From positions 1-64,000 of the forward strand of contig NZ_NFJP01000003.1 in the NCBI RefSeq assembly GCF_002159915.1: a stretch of DNA of 64,000 nt, read 5' to 3'. Source of the stretch: Gordonibacter sp. An230 (lineage in GTDB: Bacteria > Actinomycetota > Coriobacteriia > Coriobacteriales > Eggerthellaceae). Each line of letters begins with the position of its first letter. Within the stretch, counting starts at the first letter, position 1. Made by a program: the position numbers and the translations under genes. Below the pieces are notes generated by a model. The model was not told the origin of the DNA, did no database searches, and saw only the letters and a program-made list of their open reading frames with translations. This document shows positions 8,024 to 16,862 of this stretch, in pieces.

Positions 8024-9541
8024 TCAGGCCCGCACGACCCTCGGGCCCTGCGGAGTGTCCTCGACGGCGAGGCCCAGGCCCGAAAGGCCGTCGCGCACGG
8101 CGTCGGCGCGGGGCCAGTCCTTCGCCGCGCGGGCTTCCGAACGGGCCGCGAGCAGCGCGTCCACAGCCTCCGCAGCGTTTTCGCCCTCGTACCCGGCCAT
8201 TTCGGCGGCCAATCCCACAACCTCGGCGGGATACGCGCCGTCCGCACCCTCGGCCTCCTGCGCCGCAGCCTCCACGTCGACCCCGAGCACGCCGAGCAGA
8301 TCGACCACGAGCACGCGCGCGTCGCGCACGAAGGGCACGTCGGTGAGCGCGAGGGTCTTGCCCGTCGTCCGCGCGTTCACGTCGGCGACGAAGTCGAAGA
8401 TCTCCCCGAGGGCCTTGCACGTGTTGAAGTCGTCGTCCATGGCGAGGATGAAGCCCATCTTCGCCTCGCGGGTGCGCTCCATGAGCGCGCGCACATCGAG
8501 CGGCGAGGGGATGTCCTCGGCGTTGGCCAGGAGCCAATCGAGGTTCTTCACAGCGTTTCTGATGCGCCCGAGCGCCGCGCCGGCCTCGGCCAGACGCTCG
8601 TCGGAGAAGTCGAGCGGGCTGCGGTAGTGCGTCTGCAGCATGAGGAAGCGCAGCACGGCGGGATCGGTCGTCTCGAGCACGTCGTGCAGCAGCTTGAAGT
8701 TGCCAAGCGACTTGCTCATCTTCTCAGAATTGATCTGCAGCATGCCGCCGTGCATCCAGTGGTTCGCGAACGTGCAACCGCACGCGGCCTCGCTCTGCGC
8801 GCGCTCGTTCTCGTGGTGCGGGAACACGAGGTCGGCGCCGCCGCCGTGGATGTCGAACGGCAGGCCCAGGTACTTGCGCGACATGGCCGAGCACTCGATG
8901 TGCCAACCGGGCCGGCCCATCCCCCACGGCGACTCCCACGCGGGCTCTCCGGGCTTGGCCGCCTTCCACAGCGCGAAGTCGAGCGGATCGCGCTTGCGGT
9001 CGGCCACGTGCCCCGCGCCGTCGATCTCGGCGCGCAGCTCGCGATGCCCGCTCTCCATCTCGTCGACGTTGCGGCCGGACAGCTCGCCGTACGCCGGATA
9101 CGAGCGCACGGCGAAGTACACGTCTCCGTCCACCTCGTAGGCGTGCCCTCCGTCGATGAGCTCTTGGACGAGCTCGATCATGGCGGGGATTTCCTCGGTT
9201 GCCTTCGGGCGCACGTCGGGATCGAGCACGTTTGCGGCACGCATGTCCTCGATGAACGCCTCGGTGTACTCGGCGGCCACCTCGGCGGCGTCGCGCCCCT
9301 CCTCGGCGGCCTTCGCGATGATCTTGTCATCCACGTCGGTGACGTTCTGCACGAACGTCACGTCGAAGCCGCGCCACATGAGATAGCGGCGGATGACGTC
9401 GAAGCTGATGAACGTGCGCGCGTTGCCGATATGGATGCGGTTGTACACGGTGGGGCCGCACACGTACATGCCCACCTTGCCGCGCTCAAGCGTCTCAAAG
9501 TTCTGCTTGCTGCGCGTCTTCGTGTCGTAAAGCCTGATCAT
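8024..9541 (-). CDS. cysS: Cysteinyl-tRNA synthetase
   Basis: A class I synthetase of 505 residues, close to the family length (about 460-500). The first catalytic signature is HIGNAR (near residue 37), with the zinc-ligand CGPTVYN just before it. The IECSAMSRKYLG and HHENERAQSEA motifs bind zinc and cysteine, and KMSKSLGN is the second signature. The C-terminal DALR-like helical domain recognises the tRNA; its last 60 residues are Ala/Glu-rich. The ATG has AAGGAAC upstream. An extended -10 (TGCTACGAT, box at 9589-9594) precedes it. It lies downstream of ispD-ispF but is separated from them by a terminator. Confidence 0.97.
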   Translation of the reverse strand: MIRLYDTKTRSKQNFETLERGKVGMYVCGPTVYNRIHIGNARTFISFDVIRRYLMWRGFDVTFVQNVTDVDDKIIAKAAEEGRDAAEVAAEYTEAFIEDMRAANVLDPDVRPKATEEIPAMIELVQELIDGGHAYEVDGDVYFAVRSYPAYGELSGRNVDEMESGHRELRAEIDGAGHVADRKRDPLDFALWKAAKPGEPAWESPWGMGRPGWHIECSAMSRKYLGLPFDIHGGGADLVFPHHENERAQSEAACGCTFANHWMHGGMLQINSEKMSKSLGNFKLLHDVLETTDPAVLRFLMLQTHYRSPLDFSDERLAEAGAALGRIRNAVKNLDWLLANAEDIPSPLDVRALMERTREAKMGFILAMDDDFNTCKALGEIFDFVADVNARTTGKTLALTDVPFVRDARVLVVDLLGVLGVDVEAAAQEAEGADGAYPAEVVGLAAEMAGYEGENAAEAVDALLAARSEARAAKDWPRADAVRDGLSGLGLAVEDTPQGPRVVRA

Positions 9542-9588
9542 AGAAACGTTCCTTCGCTCGTTGGAAACGTGTCGGATACGGTGCGCCT

Positions 9589-9597
9589 ATCGTAGCA
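9589..9597 (-). promoter_or_regulatory. Possible extended -10 promoter for cysS
   Basis: The minus strand reads TGCTACGAT (TGn plus TACGAT), with 41 nt from the end of the box to the cysS start codon. No good -35 is visible. Confidence 0.4.
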
Positions 9598-9601
9598 CAA
9601 C

Positions 9602-9632
9602 AAGGCCCCGCGCCGGTCGAGATGCGCGGGGC
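9602..9632 (-). terminator. Terminator of the ispD-ispF operon
   Basis: A perfect 9-bp stem GCCCCGCGC/GCGCGGGGC with a ten-base loop is followed on the minus strand by CTTGTTG. It lies 70 bp after the ispF stop and just before the cysS promoter. Confidence 0.65.
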
Positions 9633-9704
9633 AATCGACGCGGCAACGGCGTCGGAAAAGGCGCGGCGAAGCGGCAGCCACCCGCGATCCACGGCGGCCG
9701 ACCC

Positions 9705-10220
9705 CTACGAGCACCGGCAGAGCAAGCACACGGCGCTCGCGGAGATGCCCTCCTCGCGGCCCTCGAATCCCAACCGCTCGGTGGTGGTGGCCTTCACGCC
9801 CACGTTCTCCACGGGAACGCCCATGGCGCGGGCAAGGTTCTCGCGCATGGCGTCGCGGTACGGCGAGAGCTTCGGCGCCTGCGCGGCGATGACGGAGTCC
9901 ACGTCAAGGATGTCGTAGCCCTCGGCGCGCACCTTGTCGGCCACGGCGGCCAAGAGCTTGAGCGAGTCGGCCCCTTCATAGGCGGGGTCGGTGTCGGGGA
10001 ACAGCTTGCCGATGTCGCCGCCGCGGATGCCACCCAGAAGCGCATCGGCAACAGCGTGCGCGAGCACGTCGGCGTCGGAGTGGCCCAAGAGCCCCCGCGT
10101 GTGCGGGACGTCCACGCCGCCCAGGATGAGCTTGCGGCCCTCAGCGAACGCATGCACGTCGAAGCCCTGCCCGATGCGCAAGGACGCAGGATCGAACGCG
10201 TGACTCGGCGACGGTCCCAT
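9705..10220 (-). CDS. ispF: 2-C-methyl-D-erythritol 2,4-cyclodiphosphate synthase
   Basis: Makes the cyclic diphosphate intermediate of the MEP isoprenoid pathway. 171 residues. Family motifs are GQGFDVHAF (metal-binding Asp and His), LGHSDADVLAHAVADALLG, DIGKLFPDTDPAYEGADS, and the C-terminal VKATTTERLGFEGREEG. The first ATG overlaps the ispD stop in the arrangement TGATG, so translation is coupled. A GTG one codon earlier is also possible. It ends with CLLCRCS, a short cysteine-rich tail beyond the usual end. Confidence 0.96.
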   Translation of the reverse strand: MGPSPSHAFDPASLRIGQGFDVHAFAEGRKLILGGVDVPHTRGLLGHSDADVLAHAVADALLGGIRGGDIGKLFPDTDPAYEGADSLKLLAAVADKVRAEGYDILDVDSVIAAQAPKLSPYRDAMRENLARAMGVPVENVGVKATTTERLGFEGREEGISASAVCLLCRCS

Positions 10221-11062
10221 CACTCCTCGACCCCCTTCATATACATCGTGCGCACGGCGGCGGCCAGCATGAGGTAGTCCTCCGGCACCGTCAGCTTGAT
10301 GTTGTCGCGCTTGCCCTCCACCACGAGCACGCGCCCGCCCAGCCGCTCGATGAGCGACGAGTCGTCGGTGCCCATGAAGCCGTCGGAGAGCGCCGAGGCG
10401 TGCGCGCGGCGGTAGATGCCGGCGCGGAACACCTGCGGCGTCTGCGCGTTCCAGAACACACGGCGGTCGGGCGTGCCCACGATCACGCCGTTCTCCACTA
10501 CCTTGAGCGTGTCGACGGCCGGATGCGCCACCACGGCCCCATCGCAGTCAATGTTGCCCTTGAGCGTGGCGATGGTGTGCGCAATGAGATCGGGCGTGAT
10601 GAGCGGGCGAGCGCCGTCGTGCAAGACGACGTAGTCGTAATCGTCCGGCACGTATTCCAGGCCCGAGAACGCCGACTCCTGACGGCTCGGTCCCGCAGGC
10701 GCCACCACGATGGGCGTGACGAACGGGAACGGGTCGATGGCGCGCTTAAGGTACTCGTCGCAGCGCTCCTCGGGGCACACGATGACGATGAGGCCGATGT
10801 CGCCCACCGCATCGAACGCCTCGGCCGACCAGGTGAGGATGGGCTTGCCCGCGATCTCCACGAGCTGCTTGCCGCCCTCCTTGCCGAAGCGCTCCCCCGT
10901 GCCCCCGGCCAGGATGATGGCCGCCGTCTGCGGGTTTTTGTCCACCTCGCCCTTGAGGCCGACGAGCGATTGCGCAAGCGTGTCGATGTCGAGATCGTCG
11001 CACGCCAGCTCGGGCGCGCGCAGCACCTCGGACGAGAACACGGGGTCGATTGTCTGGGTCAT
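10220..11062 (-). CDS. ispD: 2-C-methyl-D-erythritol 4-phosphate cytidylyltransferase
   Basis: Transfers CMP from CTP to MEP, two steps before IspF. 280 residues. The nucleotidyltransferase fold begins at AAIILAGGTGERFGKEGGKQ (near 47-66). Later landmarks are VLHDGARPL and TDDSSLIERLGGRVLVVEG. An unusual 45-residue N-terminal extension precedes the catalytic core. The ATG at 11062 is chosen because GGAGAGGAAGG sits just upstream and the 35 residues before it look random. It is coupled to ispF by a one-base overlap. The 177 bp between this gene and cysE show no other gene. Confidence 0.95.
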   Translation of the reverse strand: MTQTIDPVFSSEVLRAPELACDDLDIDTLAQSLVGLKGEVDKNPQTAAIILAGGTGERFGKEGGKQLVEIAGKPILTWSAEAFDAVGDIGLIVIVCPEERCDEYLKRAIDPFPFVTPIVVAPAGPSRQESAFSGLEYVPDDYDYVVLHDGARPLITPDLIAHTIATLKGNIDCDGAVVAHPAVDTLKVVENGVIVGTPDRRVFWNAQTPQVFRAGIYRRAHASALSDGFMGTDDSSLIERLGGRVLVVEGKRDNIKLTVPEDYLMLAAAVRTMYMKGVEE

Positions 11063-11239
11063 AAAGCCTTCCTCTCCGCCTTGCGCATTCCTTCTCCGCC
11101 CGTCTGCGTCGCTGCGGACAGCGACGACTCCGTGCGATGCCTGCAAGCATCGCCCGCCGCCCACCACGCCGCGCCCGCCGTCCGCAGCATCGGCGAAGAA
11201 CGCCGTCGACTTCGCACGGGCGATCGCATGCGCGCCAGC

Positions 11240-12184
11240 CTAGTCTCGCTCGTCCGGCCGGCGAACGGTGATCTCCTGCGCCTTCAGCGTCACGCGGGAA
11301 TGGGGTGGAACCGACGAGGTGACGAACGCGGAGCCGGCGATGACCGACCCTTTCCCGATCACCGTCTCGCCGCCGAGCACCGAGGCGTTGGAGTAGATGG
11401 TCACGTCGTCTTCGATGGTGGGATGGCGCTTCACCCCGGCCAGCCGCTGCCCGCCGCGCGTAGACAGTGCGCCGAGCGTGACGCCCTGGTACAGCTTCAC
11501 ATGGTCGCCGATGACGGTGGTCTCGCCGATCACCACGCCCGTGCCGTGGTCGATGAAGAAGTACTCGCCTATCTCGGCGCCGGCGCCGATGTCGATGCCC
11601 GTGCCGCTGTGCGCCAGCTCGGTCATGATGCGCGGAATGATGGGCACGTTCTGCTGGTAGAGCACGTGCGCGACGCGGTACACGTAGATGGCGTACAGGC
11701 CGGGATACGAGAAGATGACCTCCTCTTTCGAGCCTGCCGCCGGATCGCCGTCGTAGAGGGCCTGCACGTCGGTGAGCAGCACCTGCTGGATGCGGGGAAG
11801 CTCGTCGAAGAACACCGTGCACACCTCGGAGGCGCGCTTGCAGATATGCTCGGGCGTTCCCCCGCCGCACAGATGGCGGGCCGGGTCGGCCTCCGCGGCA
11901 TCGCGGTCGTCGGAGGTGTAGGAGAGGGCGAGGACGATCTGCTCGCGCAGCACGCGCTCGATCTGGATGAGCGTCTCGCCGATGAAGTACTCCGGGCTCG
12001 TGGAGGGCGTGAGCATCTCGTCGCCGAAGTAGCCTGGAAACAGCACCCGGCGCAGATCCTTGATAACCCACTTCACAGCCGACCGGCTGGGAAACCTCCG
12101 CCCGGGCTTCGTGAAGAATATCTCGTCGGCCTCGTAGTTCTTCTCGATGCCCTTCACGATGCGGTCAAGGTTGTCTCCGAACAT
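11240..12184 (-). CDS. cysE: Serine O-acetyltransferase
   Basis: Makes O-acetylserine from serine and acetyl-CoA, the first committed step of cysteine synthesis. 314 residues. The C-terminal half is a left-handed beta helix with hexapeptide repeats (GTGIDIGAGAEIGEYFFIDH, VVIGETTVIGDHVKLYQGVT), including the catalytic His/Asp region DHGTGVVIGE. The N-terminal helical part is longer than in E. coli CysE, as in the actinobacterial/epsilon-type enzymes. An AGGAGG site precedes the ATG. A TATACT at 12239-12244 is a plausible -10, giving a 47-nt leader. It stands alone between ispD and clpC. Confidence 0.93.
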   Translation of the reverse strand: MFGDNLDRIVKGIEKNYEADEIFFTKPGRRFPSRSAVKWVIKDLRRVLFPGYFGDEMLTPSTSPEYFIGETLIQIERVLREQIVLALSYTSDDRDAAEADPARHLCGGGTPEHICKRASEVCTVFFDELPRIQQVLLTDVQALYDGDPAAGSKEEVIFSYPGLYAIYVYRVAHVLYQQNVPIIPRIMTELAHSGTGIDIGAGAEIGEYFFIDHGTGVVIGETTVIGDHVKLYQGVTLGALSTRGGQRLAGVKRHPTIEDDVTIYSNASVLGGETVIGKGSVIAGSAFVTSSVPPHSRVTLKAQEITVRRPDERD

Positions 12185-12273
12185 GGAACCTCCTGAGGTC
12201 GGCCGATCCGCTGCGCCTTCCGCAACAGCGACGTTTCCAGTATACGACAAATGCCGGCGCACGACGCAGGAAA

Positions 12274-12318
12274 CCCCTGCTCTTCGGGCTTCGGATTCCA
12301 CAACCCAAAGAACAGGGG
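12274..12318 (-). terminator. Probable terminator after clpC
   Basis: An 11-bp stem with one mismatch (CCCCTGCTCTT / AAGAACAGGGG on plus) and a 23-base loop lies 40 bp past the clpC stop and is followed on the minus strand by TTT only. Confidence 0.55.
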
Positions 12319-12357
12319 CCCCAACGAACCGCTCTGCGAAGCCAGTCCGTCGCGCCG

Positions 12358-14922
12358 CTAGTCTGCCGCGCCGCCCGACATCGAGCCGCCTCTGCGCACG
12401 CCGGCGTGGCCCAGGTCGTAGTTCGTCAGCAAAAGCTCGGCCTCGCGCGCGATGCTGTCGCGCTTGCGCGGCTCGGGCACGGCCCCCGAGCCTTGCGAGA
12501 ACACGAGCTCGCCGTCTGCCGCATCCACGTCGATGATGGATCCGGCAGTCCACTTGCCCTCCAAGATCTCCTCGGACAGCGGATCCTCCAGCAAGCGCTG
12601 GATGGCGCGGCGCAACGGGCGCGCCCCGTACGTGGCGTCGGTGCCCTCCTTGGCGATGAGCTTGCAGGCCGCCTCGGTCAGGTTGATGGACATGTTCTGC
12701 TCGATCAAGCGCTCGCGCAAATCGGCCACCATGAGCTTCACGATCTCGGCGATCTGCTCGGCGGTGAGGCTCTTGAACACGATGATCTCGTCGATGCGGT
12801 TCAAGAACTCGGGCCTGAACAGCTTCTTCATCTCGGCCATCACGCGGCTTTTAATCTCTTTGTCGGAAAGCCCCGCATGCTCCTCGGTGGAGAAGCCGAG
12901 CGTCGTGGGCTGGGCGATCTCGCGCGCACCCACGTTCGACGTCATGATGATCACCGTGTTGCGGAAGTCCACCGTGCGGCCTTGCGCGTCGGTCAGACGG
13001 CCCTCCTCCAGAATCTGGAGCAGGATGTTGAACACGTCGGGGTGCGCCTTCTCGATCTCGTCGAACAGAACCACCGAGTAGGGACGCTGGCGCACGGCCT
13101 TCGTGAGCTGGCCGCCCTCGTCGAAGCCCACGTAGCCCGGAGGCGAGCCCACGAGGCGCGACACGCTGTGCTTCTCCATGTACTCGGACATGTCGAACGA
13201 CAGCAGCGCGTCCTCGGAGTTGAACAGGAACTCGGCGAGCGCCTTCGAAAGCTCGGTCTTGCCCACGCCCGAGGGGCCAAGGAAGATGAACGATCCGGCG
13301 GGGCGCTTCGGATCCTTGAGGCCCGATCGCGAACGGCGAATGGCCTTCGACAGCGCCGTGACGGCCTCCTCCTGGCCGATCACGCGCTCATGCAGCACGG
13401 CCTCCATGCGCAGAAGCTTCTCCGTCTCGGCTTCGGTGAGGTTGCTCACGGGCACGCCGGTCGTCATGGACACCACGTCGGCGATATCCTCGACGGTGAC
13501 CTGGTGGATGGACTTCTGCGCGTCCTCCTCCCACTTCTTCTCGGCCTCTTCGCGCTTCTTCTTCAGCTCCGATTCCTGGTCGCGCAGCTGGGCGGCGCGC
13601 TCGAAGTCCTGCGCGGCGATGGCCCCGTCCTTCTCGCCGCGCAGACGACGCAGCTCGTCGTCGAGATCGCGCAACTCCTTCGGCAGCGTCATGTTGCGGA
13701 TGCGCATGCGGGCGCCGGCCTCGTCGAGCACGTCGATGGCCTTGTCGGGCAGAAAGCGGTCCTGGATGTAGCGGCTTGACAGCGCCACAGCCGCTTGCAG
13801 CGCGTCGTCGGTGAAATGCACCTGGTGATGGGCCTCGTAGCGGTCGCGCAAGCCCTCCATGATGCGCATGGCCTGCTCCTCGTTCGGCTCCCCCACGGTG
13901 ATGGGCTGGAAGCGCCGCTCGAGCGCCGAGTCCTTCTCGAGGTGCTTGCGGTACTCGTCGATGGTGGTGGCGCCGATCACTTGGATCTCGCCGCGCGACA
14001 GCGGCGGCTTCAGGATGGCGGCCGCGTCGATGGAGCCCTCGGCCGAGCCCGCGCCGATGAGCGTGTGCATCTCGTCGATGAACAGGATGATGTCGTCCGC
14101 GTCCATGACCTCCTTGATGCACTTCTTCAGGCGCTCCTCGAACTCGCCGCGGTACTTCGATCCGGCCACGAGCGCGCTCACGTCGAGCGTGAACAGGCGC
14201 TTGCCGCGCAGGATGTCGGGCACCTGGTTCGACACGATGAGCTGCGCCAAGCCTTCCACGACGGCGGTCTTGCCCACGCCAGGCTCGCCGATAAGGAGCG
14301 GGTTGTTCTTCTGGCGGCGCGAGAGCACCTGCATGACGCGCTCGATCTCGCCCGCACGGCCGATGACCGGGTCGAGCTTGCCGTCGCGCGCCTTGCTCGT
14401 GAGGTCGGTGCCGAACTCCTTGAGCACGCTGTCGGAGCCTTGGCCCTGCGCGTCGAACGCGTTGCGGCCGGCGTACACGGGACTTTGGCCCACGAGGTCG
14501 TTGAGCGCTCCGCGCACGTCGTCGCCGGACACGCCAAGGCGCGTGAGCACCTCGAGCGCGGTGCCGTCGCCCTCGCGCACGATGCCGAGCAGCAAGTGCT
14601 CGGTGGAGATGTAGGATTGGCCCATCTGCATGGCCTCGCGCAGGCTGTTCTCAAGCACGCGCTTGACGCGGGGCGTGAAGGACAGGTGCCCGGACACGTC
14701 GGTGTCCTCGTCGATGGCGACCACCTGGCGAATGGCTTGCACCACGCCGTCGTACTTGACGTTCAAGCGGTCGAGGGCTTGGGCGGCCAGGCCGTCCTTC
14801 TCTTGTATGAGGCCGAGCAGGATGTGCTCGGTGCCCACGTAGGGCTGATGCAGCGAGCGGGCCTCATCCTGCGCGAGGACGAGCACCTTGCGCGCCTTGT
14901 CCGTGAACTTCTCAAATGACAT
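12358..14922 (-). CDS. clpC: ATP-dependent Clp protease ATP-binding subunit ClpC
   Basis: A hexameric AAA+ unfoldase of 854 residues that feeds proteins to ClpP. Domains in order: a double Clp-N repeat (residues 1-150); AAA1 with Walker A GEPGVGKT (near 215) and Walker [10 protein letters not shown]; a UVR/coiled middle region around 420-470 ([19 protein letters not shown]), typical of ClpC rather than ClpB; and AAA2 with Walker [10 protein letters not shown] (near 550) and [20 protein letters not shown]. No mcsAB or ctsR gene is adjacent, unlike Firmicutes operons. A CIRCE operator lies directly on the promoter, so HrcA control is expected. Confidence 0.97.
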   Translation of the reverse strand: MSFEKFTDKARKVLVLAQDEARSLHQPYVGTEHILLGLIQEKDGLAAQALDRLNVKYDGVVQAIRQVVAIDEDTDVSGHLSFTPRVKRVLENSLREAMQMGQSYISTEHLLLGIVREGDGTALEVLTRLGVSGDDVRGALNDLVGQSPVYAGRNAFDAQGQGSDSVLKEFGTDLTSKARDGKLDPVIGRAGEIERVMQVLSRRQKNNPLLIGEPGVGKTAVVEGLAQLIVSNQVPDILRGKRLFTLDVSALVAGSKYRGEFEERLKKCIKEVMDADDIILFIDEMHTLIGAGSAEGSIDAAAILKPPLSRGEIQVIGATTIDEYRKHLEKDSALERRFQPITVGEPNEEQAMRIMEGLRDRYEAHHQVHFTDDALQAAVALSSRYIQDRFLPDKAIDVLDEAGARMRIRNMTLPKELRDLDDELRRLRGEKDGAIAAQDFERAAQLRDQESELKKKREEAEKKWEEDAQKSIHQVTVEDIADVVSMTTGVPVSNLTEAETEKLLRMEAVLHERVIGQEEAVTALSKAIRRSRSGLKDPKRPAGSFIFLGPSGVGKTELSKALAEFLFNSEDALLSFDMSEYMEKHSVSRLVGSPPGYVGFDEGGQLTKAVRQRPYSVVLFDEIEKAHPDVFNILLQILEEGRLTDAQGRTVDFRNTVIIMTSNVGAREIAQPTTLGFSTEEHAGLSDKEIKSRVMAEMKKLFRPEFLNRIDEIIVFKSLTAEQIAEIVKLMVADLRERLIEQNMSINLTEAACKLIAKEGTDATYGARPLRRAIQRLLEDPLSEEILEGKWTAGSIIDVDAADGELVFSQGSGAVPEPRKRDSIAREAELLLTNYDLGHAGVRRGGSMSGGAAD

Positions 14923-14966
14923 GTCAGCCTCGATTCTCGCGGCGGTACTTCGGTGTTACCCGCACT

Positions 14967-14996
14967 ATGCTAGCACTCACACGCAAAGAGTGCCAA
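14967..14996 (-). promoter_or_regulatory. CIRCE operator overlapping the clpC promoter
   Basis: On plus, CTAGCACTC (14970-14978), nine bases, then GAGTGCCAA (14988-14996) match the HrcA-binding CIRCE consensus TTAGCACTC-N9-GAGTGCTAA at 16 of 18 positions. Its arms coincide with a minus-strand promoter: TTGGCA as -35 (14991-14996), an 18-bp spacer, and TAGCAT as -10 (14967-14972). HrcA binding would block polymerase. Confidence 0.9.
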
Positions 14997-15298
14997 CGCG
15001 GCTCATGCCGCACACGCCCGCTCCATAACTTGCGGCGCGCGAGGCGGCGCGGCAAGCGGCGTGATCGGGCACGGCGGCTCGATAATGCAGCGTGATCAGG
15101 CAACGCGATCGAGCGTGGCGGCTTGACCGGGCGCGGCGGCGCGACAATCCTACCATGGCGGGCCTCGATGCGCGGCGGAGGCCCCGGTTGCCTCCGAACG
15201 TGCTCGCATCTGAGACGATTCTGAAACGTGCCGCGCGCTGAAGGGCGAACGGGGCGAACAGCGGCGGTCGCTCAGCAGAGCGCGCGAAACCGCGTGCG
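14997..15298. other. Gene-free spacer between clpC and the IS element
   Basis: About 300 bp of GC-rich sequence. It contains loosely repeated GCGTGATC-GGCA-CGGCGG units around 15050-15150 but no credible gene. It may contain the old flank of the REPIN-like element that the IS interrupts. Confidence 0.45.
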
Positions 15299-15314
15299 TA
15301 GTGGCGGGTTTTGA
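15299..15314. repeat. Left arm of interrupted REPIN-like repeat A
   Basis: The sequence TAGTGGCGGGTTTTGA matches the outer arm of repeat B (18694-18710) except at its first bases. The rest of repeat A resumes at 16863, after the IS110 element. Joining the two flanks restores the repeat, so this is one target site split by insertion. Confidence 0.85.
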
Positions 15315-15336
15315 GGCTCCTATTTCCCGTCAAGCC

Positions 15337-16587
15337 CTATTCTGGGTTTCCCCATCTTTCTCCGGCGGACAGGCTCTCGAGCCAGCTCCGGTGCCTTTGG
15401 AGAAGGGGCGCGTCCACGAGGCGCCCCCTTTCCATCTCGCTTATCCGCGCGCTCGCCACGCCGAGGGCGCGGGAGGCCTGGGCCTGCGTGGCCCCGGCTC
15501 TCAGGCGCTCCGACTTGGCCGCCCTCGCCGACGCCCTGTAGGGCTCGCAAGCCGCGTCCGTCGGGCGCACGAGGGCGCCGTACACCTCCCGCGCGATGTA
15601 GCGAACGAGGATGCGCTCGATCTCGCGCCTGCTCTTGCCCTCCTTCGTGCGCTTGTCGACGTACAGCTTCGTGCGGGAGTCCCGCCTCATGCGCTGGCGG
15701 GCGATGGTGTGCAGCGCCCGGTTCGCCTGCCGGTCGCCGCCGCGGTTCAGGCGATGCCGCTTGGCCTTGCCGCTGGAGGCCTCGACGGGGGAGGCTCCGC
15801 AAAGGGAGGCGAACGCCGACTCGCCGCTCACCCTCTCGGGGTTGTCCCCGGCGGTCACGGCGAGCCTCGCGGCGCTTATCGTGCCGCAGCAGTGGATGCC
15901 GGGCAGGGCGGGCGCGTTGGCGAGCAGTATCTCCCTCATGGCCTCCTCGTGGGCCGCGGCCGCCTTCTTCGCGCCGATCCACGACAGCGACAGGGACCGG
16001 AGGGACTCCCAGAGCGACGACTCGACGACGTCGCGGGCCCTGCGCCTGCGGGAGAGCGCCTTCATCAGGGCGGGGGTCTTCATGCCGCCGAGCTCCCCGC
16101 GGATCGGCGCCGGCGCGGTCACGATGAGCGCGTGCGCGGAGTTCGCCGCCCTGGTCGACTCGCTGACGGCGGCGTCGCGCGCGACCATGCGGAACCTGAG
16201 GGCCTCCGCCCAGCCGCCGCCGGCCTTCGGGGTGCCGGACGCCTTGCCGGCCAGGGCGTCCCGCGCGGCCCTCTCCGCGTCGGCCGGGTCGTTCTTGTCC
16301 CGGCCCGCCATCCTCCTCTCGCGCTTGGGCCTCACCGCCTCGACGACGTCGTAGCCCAGCTCTGCGAGCCTCCTGGAGATCCCGGCCCCGTACGAGCCGG
16401 TCCCCTCCACCCCGACCACGACGCAGTCGCGCGGGTCGCCGATCGCCGCGGCGATCCGGTCGTACCCCTCGCCGTCGGCGGCGTACGAGCCGGTCGCCAC
16501 GACGCGGCCGACGAGGTCGATCACGCACAGCGCGTGCGTGTCCTTGTGGGTGTCTATCCCGGCGGCGACCGTCCCTCTCTCGTTCAT
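15337..16587 (-). CDS. IS110-family transposase with C-terminal HTH
   Basis: A 416-residue RNA-guided recombinase. The N-terminal DEDD/RuvC-like domain has GIDTHKDTHALCVID (Asp12), GVEGTGSYG (Glu61) and RDKNDPADAE (Asp100/Asp103). The C-terminal Transposase_20 domain spans about 225-300 with SLCGASPVEASSGKAKRHRL, which carries the candidate catalytic serine (Ser271/Ser272), then NRGGDRQANRAL. Residues about 362-389 form an XRE/Cro-type helix-turn-helix (AGATQAQASRALGVASARIS) beyond the usual end of the family. The start at 16587 has GGAGAGGAGAAGG just upstream. Codon use is as GC-rich as the neighbours. Confidence 0.93.
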   Translation of the reverse strand: MNERGTVAAGIDTHKDTHALCVIDLVGRVVATGSYAADGEGYDRIAAAIGDPRDCVVVGVEGTGSYGAGISRRLAELGYDVVEAVRPKRERRMAGRDKNDPADAERAARDALAGKASGTPKAGGGWAEALRFRMVARDAAVSESTRAANSAHALIVTAPAPIRGELGGMKTPALMKALSRRRRARDVVESSLWESLRSLSLSWIGAKKAAAAHEEAMREILLANAPALPGIHCCGTISAARLAVTAGDNPERVSGESAFASLCGASPVEASSGKAKRHRLNRGGDRQANRALHTIARQRMRRDSRTKLYVDKRTKEGKSRREIERILVRYIAREVYGALVRPTDAACEPYRASARAAKSERLRAGATQAQASRALGVASARISEMERGRLVDAPLLQRHRSWLESLSAGERWGNPE

Positions 16588-16610
16588 CCTTCTCCTCTCC
16601 TCGGGTGCTC

Positions 16611-16850
16611 GGCGACCCTCGGGCGGGCAGACGCGTCACTGGCGGGAGCGCTATAATGCAGATGCTGCTCTGCGGCCGCGCCCATGCTCCTATCAAGTCA
16701 TGGCCGGTCCTCGGGTCGCCGGGACGGCGCGGGGCGACTCAAACCAAAGACAGCCCTCGGGCGTCGGACGGAAAACGAGCCACCGCGCCGTCCCTGCAAC
16801 GCAGGTTACCCTTCTCTGGCCAGAAGAAAAAAAGAAGGGCGAACCCATTG
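16611..16850 (-). ncRNA. Candidate IS110 bridge RNA with target and donor guides
   Basis: Read on the minus strand. A 5' hairpin (CCCTTC/GAAGGG, 16809-16839) is followed by a small hairpin (CCTGC/GCAGG). A target loop is closed by a perfect 12-bp stem (16783-16794 with 16721-16732). A donor loop is closed by GGCGACCC/GGGTCGCC (16713-16720 with 16611-16618). In the target loop, GTTTTCCGTC (16767-16776) equals the left half of the insertion site including core TC, and TTTGA (16739-16743) is complementary to the right half TCAAA. In the donor loop, ATAGGAGC (16686-16693) equals the element's 3' end, and CAGTGA (16636-16641) is complementary to its 5' end TCACTG. The two transcript ends are estimates. 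The guide roles follow the IS621 model. Confidence 0.85.
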
Positions 16851-16862
16851 ACGATTATCAGT

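Noticed and set aside
14997-15298. 118-codon minus-strand frame between clpC and the IS
   Set aside because: It runs through CIRCE and the promoter, and is Arg/Ala/Ser-rich with no ribosome site.
16651-16660. TATAAT on the plus strand inside the IS110 5' end
   Set aside because: It has no -35 and lies within the donor loop of the bridge RNA on the other strand; most likely coincidence.
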